The translations under genes and the position numbers were made by a program. Positions 5,369 to 6,180 of a stretch of DNA of 6,180 nt are shown here, piece by piece. The notes beneath the pieces were generated by a model. It saw only the letters and a list, made by a program, of their open reading frames with translations, was not told the DNA's origin and made no database searches. Each line of letters opens with the position of its first letter. Within the stretch, counting starts at the first letter, position 1. The stretch is from an uncultured Erysipelotrichaceae bacterium (lineage in GTDB: Bacteria > Bacillota_I > Bacilli_A > Erysipelotrichales > Coprobacillaceae), in assembly GCA_947573745.1 (NCBI GenBank), contig CANPGX010000065.1, forward strand, positions 1 through 6,180, written 5' to 3'.

Positions 5369-6180
5369 CTATCGTTTCTTTTTAGCATTCGCTAAATTGA
5401 CACGACGTTTTCCTTTCACAACCATATCTGTCACATCAATTTTACTTGGGCACACGTATGTACACATACCGCATTCCACACATAAATTGACTTCTAATTT
5501 TTCAAGCATTTCAACATCTGCAGCCTTTTCACTTTGGAGCAAACGCACTGGCTGTAAATGCATTGGACAATGTTCTGTACACATACCGCATTTCAAACAA
5601 GGAAGTGGTTTGATTTCTTCTTTTTTCAATACAGTAATACCATTGTGATAAGTACATGTCACAAATGTATCATTCATCACAGATTGTCCCATCATTGGGC
5701 CACCACCTAAAACGATACCTTCACAATCATCATCAATATATCCACCGATTTTTTCAACGATATAATTGACAGGTGTTCCTACCGGAACATCAACGTTTTG
5801 TGGATTTTTCAATCCATTTCCTGAGAAAGTCACAACACGACGTGTAATCGCTTGTCCTTCTCTTAAACCTTTTGAAAATGCAATGGCTGTAGAACTGTTA
5901 TTGACGATCAAACCAATTTCAGAAGGAAGACGTTCATAATCTTTTTTCGTCACTTGTTTGATCAAGACTCTTTCCCAGCCCATAGGATAGCGATCTGGCA
6001 CTTCTACAGGTGTGATATTTGGCCAATTTTTAGCCTCTTCAACTAACAATTCCCATAAATCTGGTTTATGTTCTTTGATCGCAATGATCGCTTTAGGTGC
6101 ATCTGCCGCTTTCATCAAGAAATGAACCCCATCAAATAACGCTTTGATATCACGTTTCATCGCTAAATGGTCACTCGTTA
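5369..6180 (-). CDS. rnfC: RnfC, NADH/Fe-S subunit (partial, N-terminus outside window)
   Basis: The C-terminal part of the peripheral cytoplasmic subunit that exchanges electrons with NAD(H). The reading frame continues upstream of the internal Met at 6160 as TSDHLA. That is the family's conserved TSDH segment, so the true start lies beyond the right edge and roughly 170-180 residues are missing, including the Gly-rich nucleotide-binding region. Counting from the internal Met, visible marks are VPVGTP (125-130), GGGPMMGQ (152-159) and two [4Fe-4S] ferredoxin motifs: C188, C191, C194, C198 and C227, C230, C233, C237, each with CP after the last ligand. The chain ends in a short basic tail (KGKRRVNLANAKKKR). 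It is the most upstream rnf gene visible, as expected for rnfCDGEAB. The promoter is not in the window. Its own two clusters are intact, in contrast to the shortened RnfB. Confidence 0.95.
   Translation of the reverse strand, partial: TSDHLAMKRDIKALFDGVHFLMKAADAPKAIIAIKEHKPDLWELLVEEAKNWPNITPVEVPDRYPMGWERVLIKQVTKKDYERLPSEIGLIVNNSSTAIAFSKGLREGQAITRRVVTFSGNGLKNPQNVDVPVGTPVNYIVEKIGGYIDDDCEGIVLGGGPMMGQSVMNDTFVTCTYHNGITVLKKEEIKPLPCLKCGMCTEHCPMHLQPVRLLQSEKAADVEMLEKLEVNLCVECGMCTYVCPSKIDVTDMVVKGKRRVNLANAKKKR

Noticed and set aside
5397..5648. Plus-strand 83-codon ORF with several Cys/His opposite rnfC
   Set aside because: Its composition is the mirror of the two ferredoxin motifs of RnfC on the other strand, and there is no ribosome binding site.

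Overview
The window is AT-rich and every convincing gene lies on the minus strand. It holds most of an Rnf (ferredoxin:NAD+ oxidoreductase, ion-pumping) operon in the order rnfC-rnfD-rnfG-rnfE-rnfA-(small ORF)-rnfB, followed after a terminator by a separately promoted lipoprotein gene. The low GC, strong AGGAGG ribosome binding sites, lipoprotein signal and rnfCDGEAB order suggest a Gram-positive anaerobe of the Firmicutes. An Erysipelotrichia- or Clostridia-like gut bacterium is plausible, but no marker gene here fixes the taxon.

Layout, read in the direction of transcription (high to low coordinates): partial rnfC (runs off the right edge, 5369-6180), rnfD with a long C-terminal extension (3516-5357), rnfG (2995-3504), rnfE (2332-2982), rnfA (1758-2330), a 58-codon Cys-rich membrane protein gene (1578-1754), and a short rnfB starting at GTG (1273-1581). 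A rho-independent terminator (about 1205-1244) ends the operon. An intergenic region with a TATAAT promoter (1053-1081) then precedes the lipoprotein gene (87-1007). The left edge (1-64) holds strong hairpins. Genes inside the operon are 1-12 nt apart or overlap, and several Shine-Dalgarno sequences overlap the preceding stop codon, so they are almost certainly co-transcribed and translationally coupled.

In known Rnf complexes, RnfC is the NADH/FMN/Fe-S subunit, RnfB carries the ferredoxin-side Fe-S clusters, RnfA and RnfE form the membrane core with an intramembrane Fe-S centre, and RnfD and RnfG carry covalently bound FMN. This locus departs from that plan in three ways. RnfD is fused to an extra membrane helix, a charged coiled coil and two tandem FMN_bind domains. 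RnfB is only 102 residues and stops right after its first Fe-S domain, without the two ferredoxin modules. A small membrane protein with a C-x6-C-x2-C-x4-C motif is encoded between rnfA and rnfB and overlaps rnfB by 4 nt. The downstream lipoprotein has two copies of an FMN_bind-like domain whose flavinylation motif is altered. My inference is an Rnf variant with a reduced ferredoxin-side RnfB and an expanded extracytoplasmic flavin side, possibly linked to extracellular electron transfer or another extracytoplasmic redox partner.
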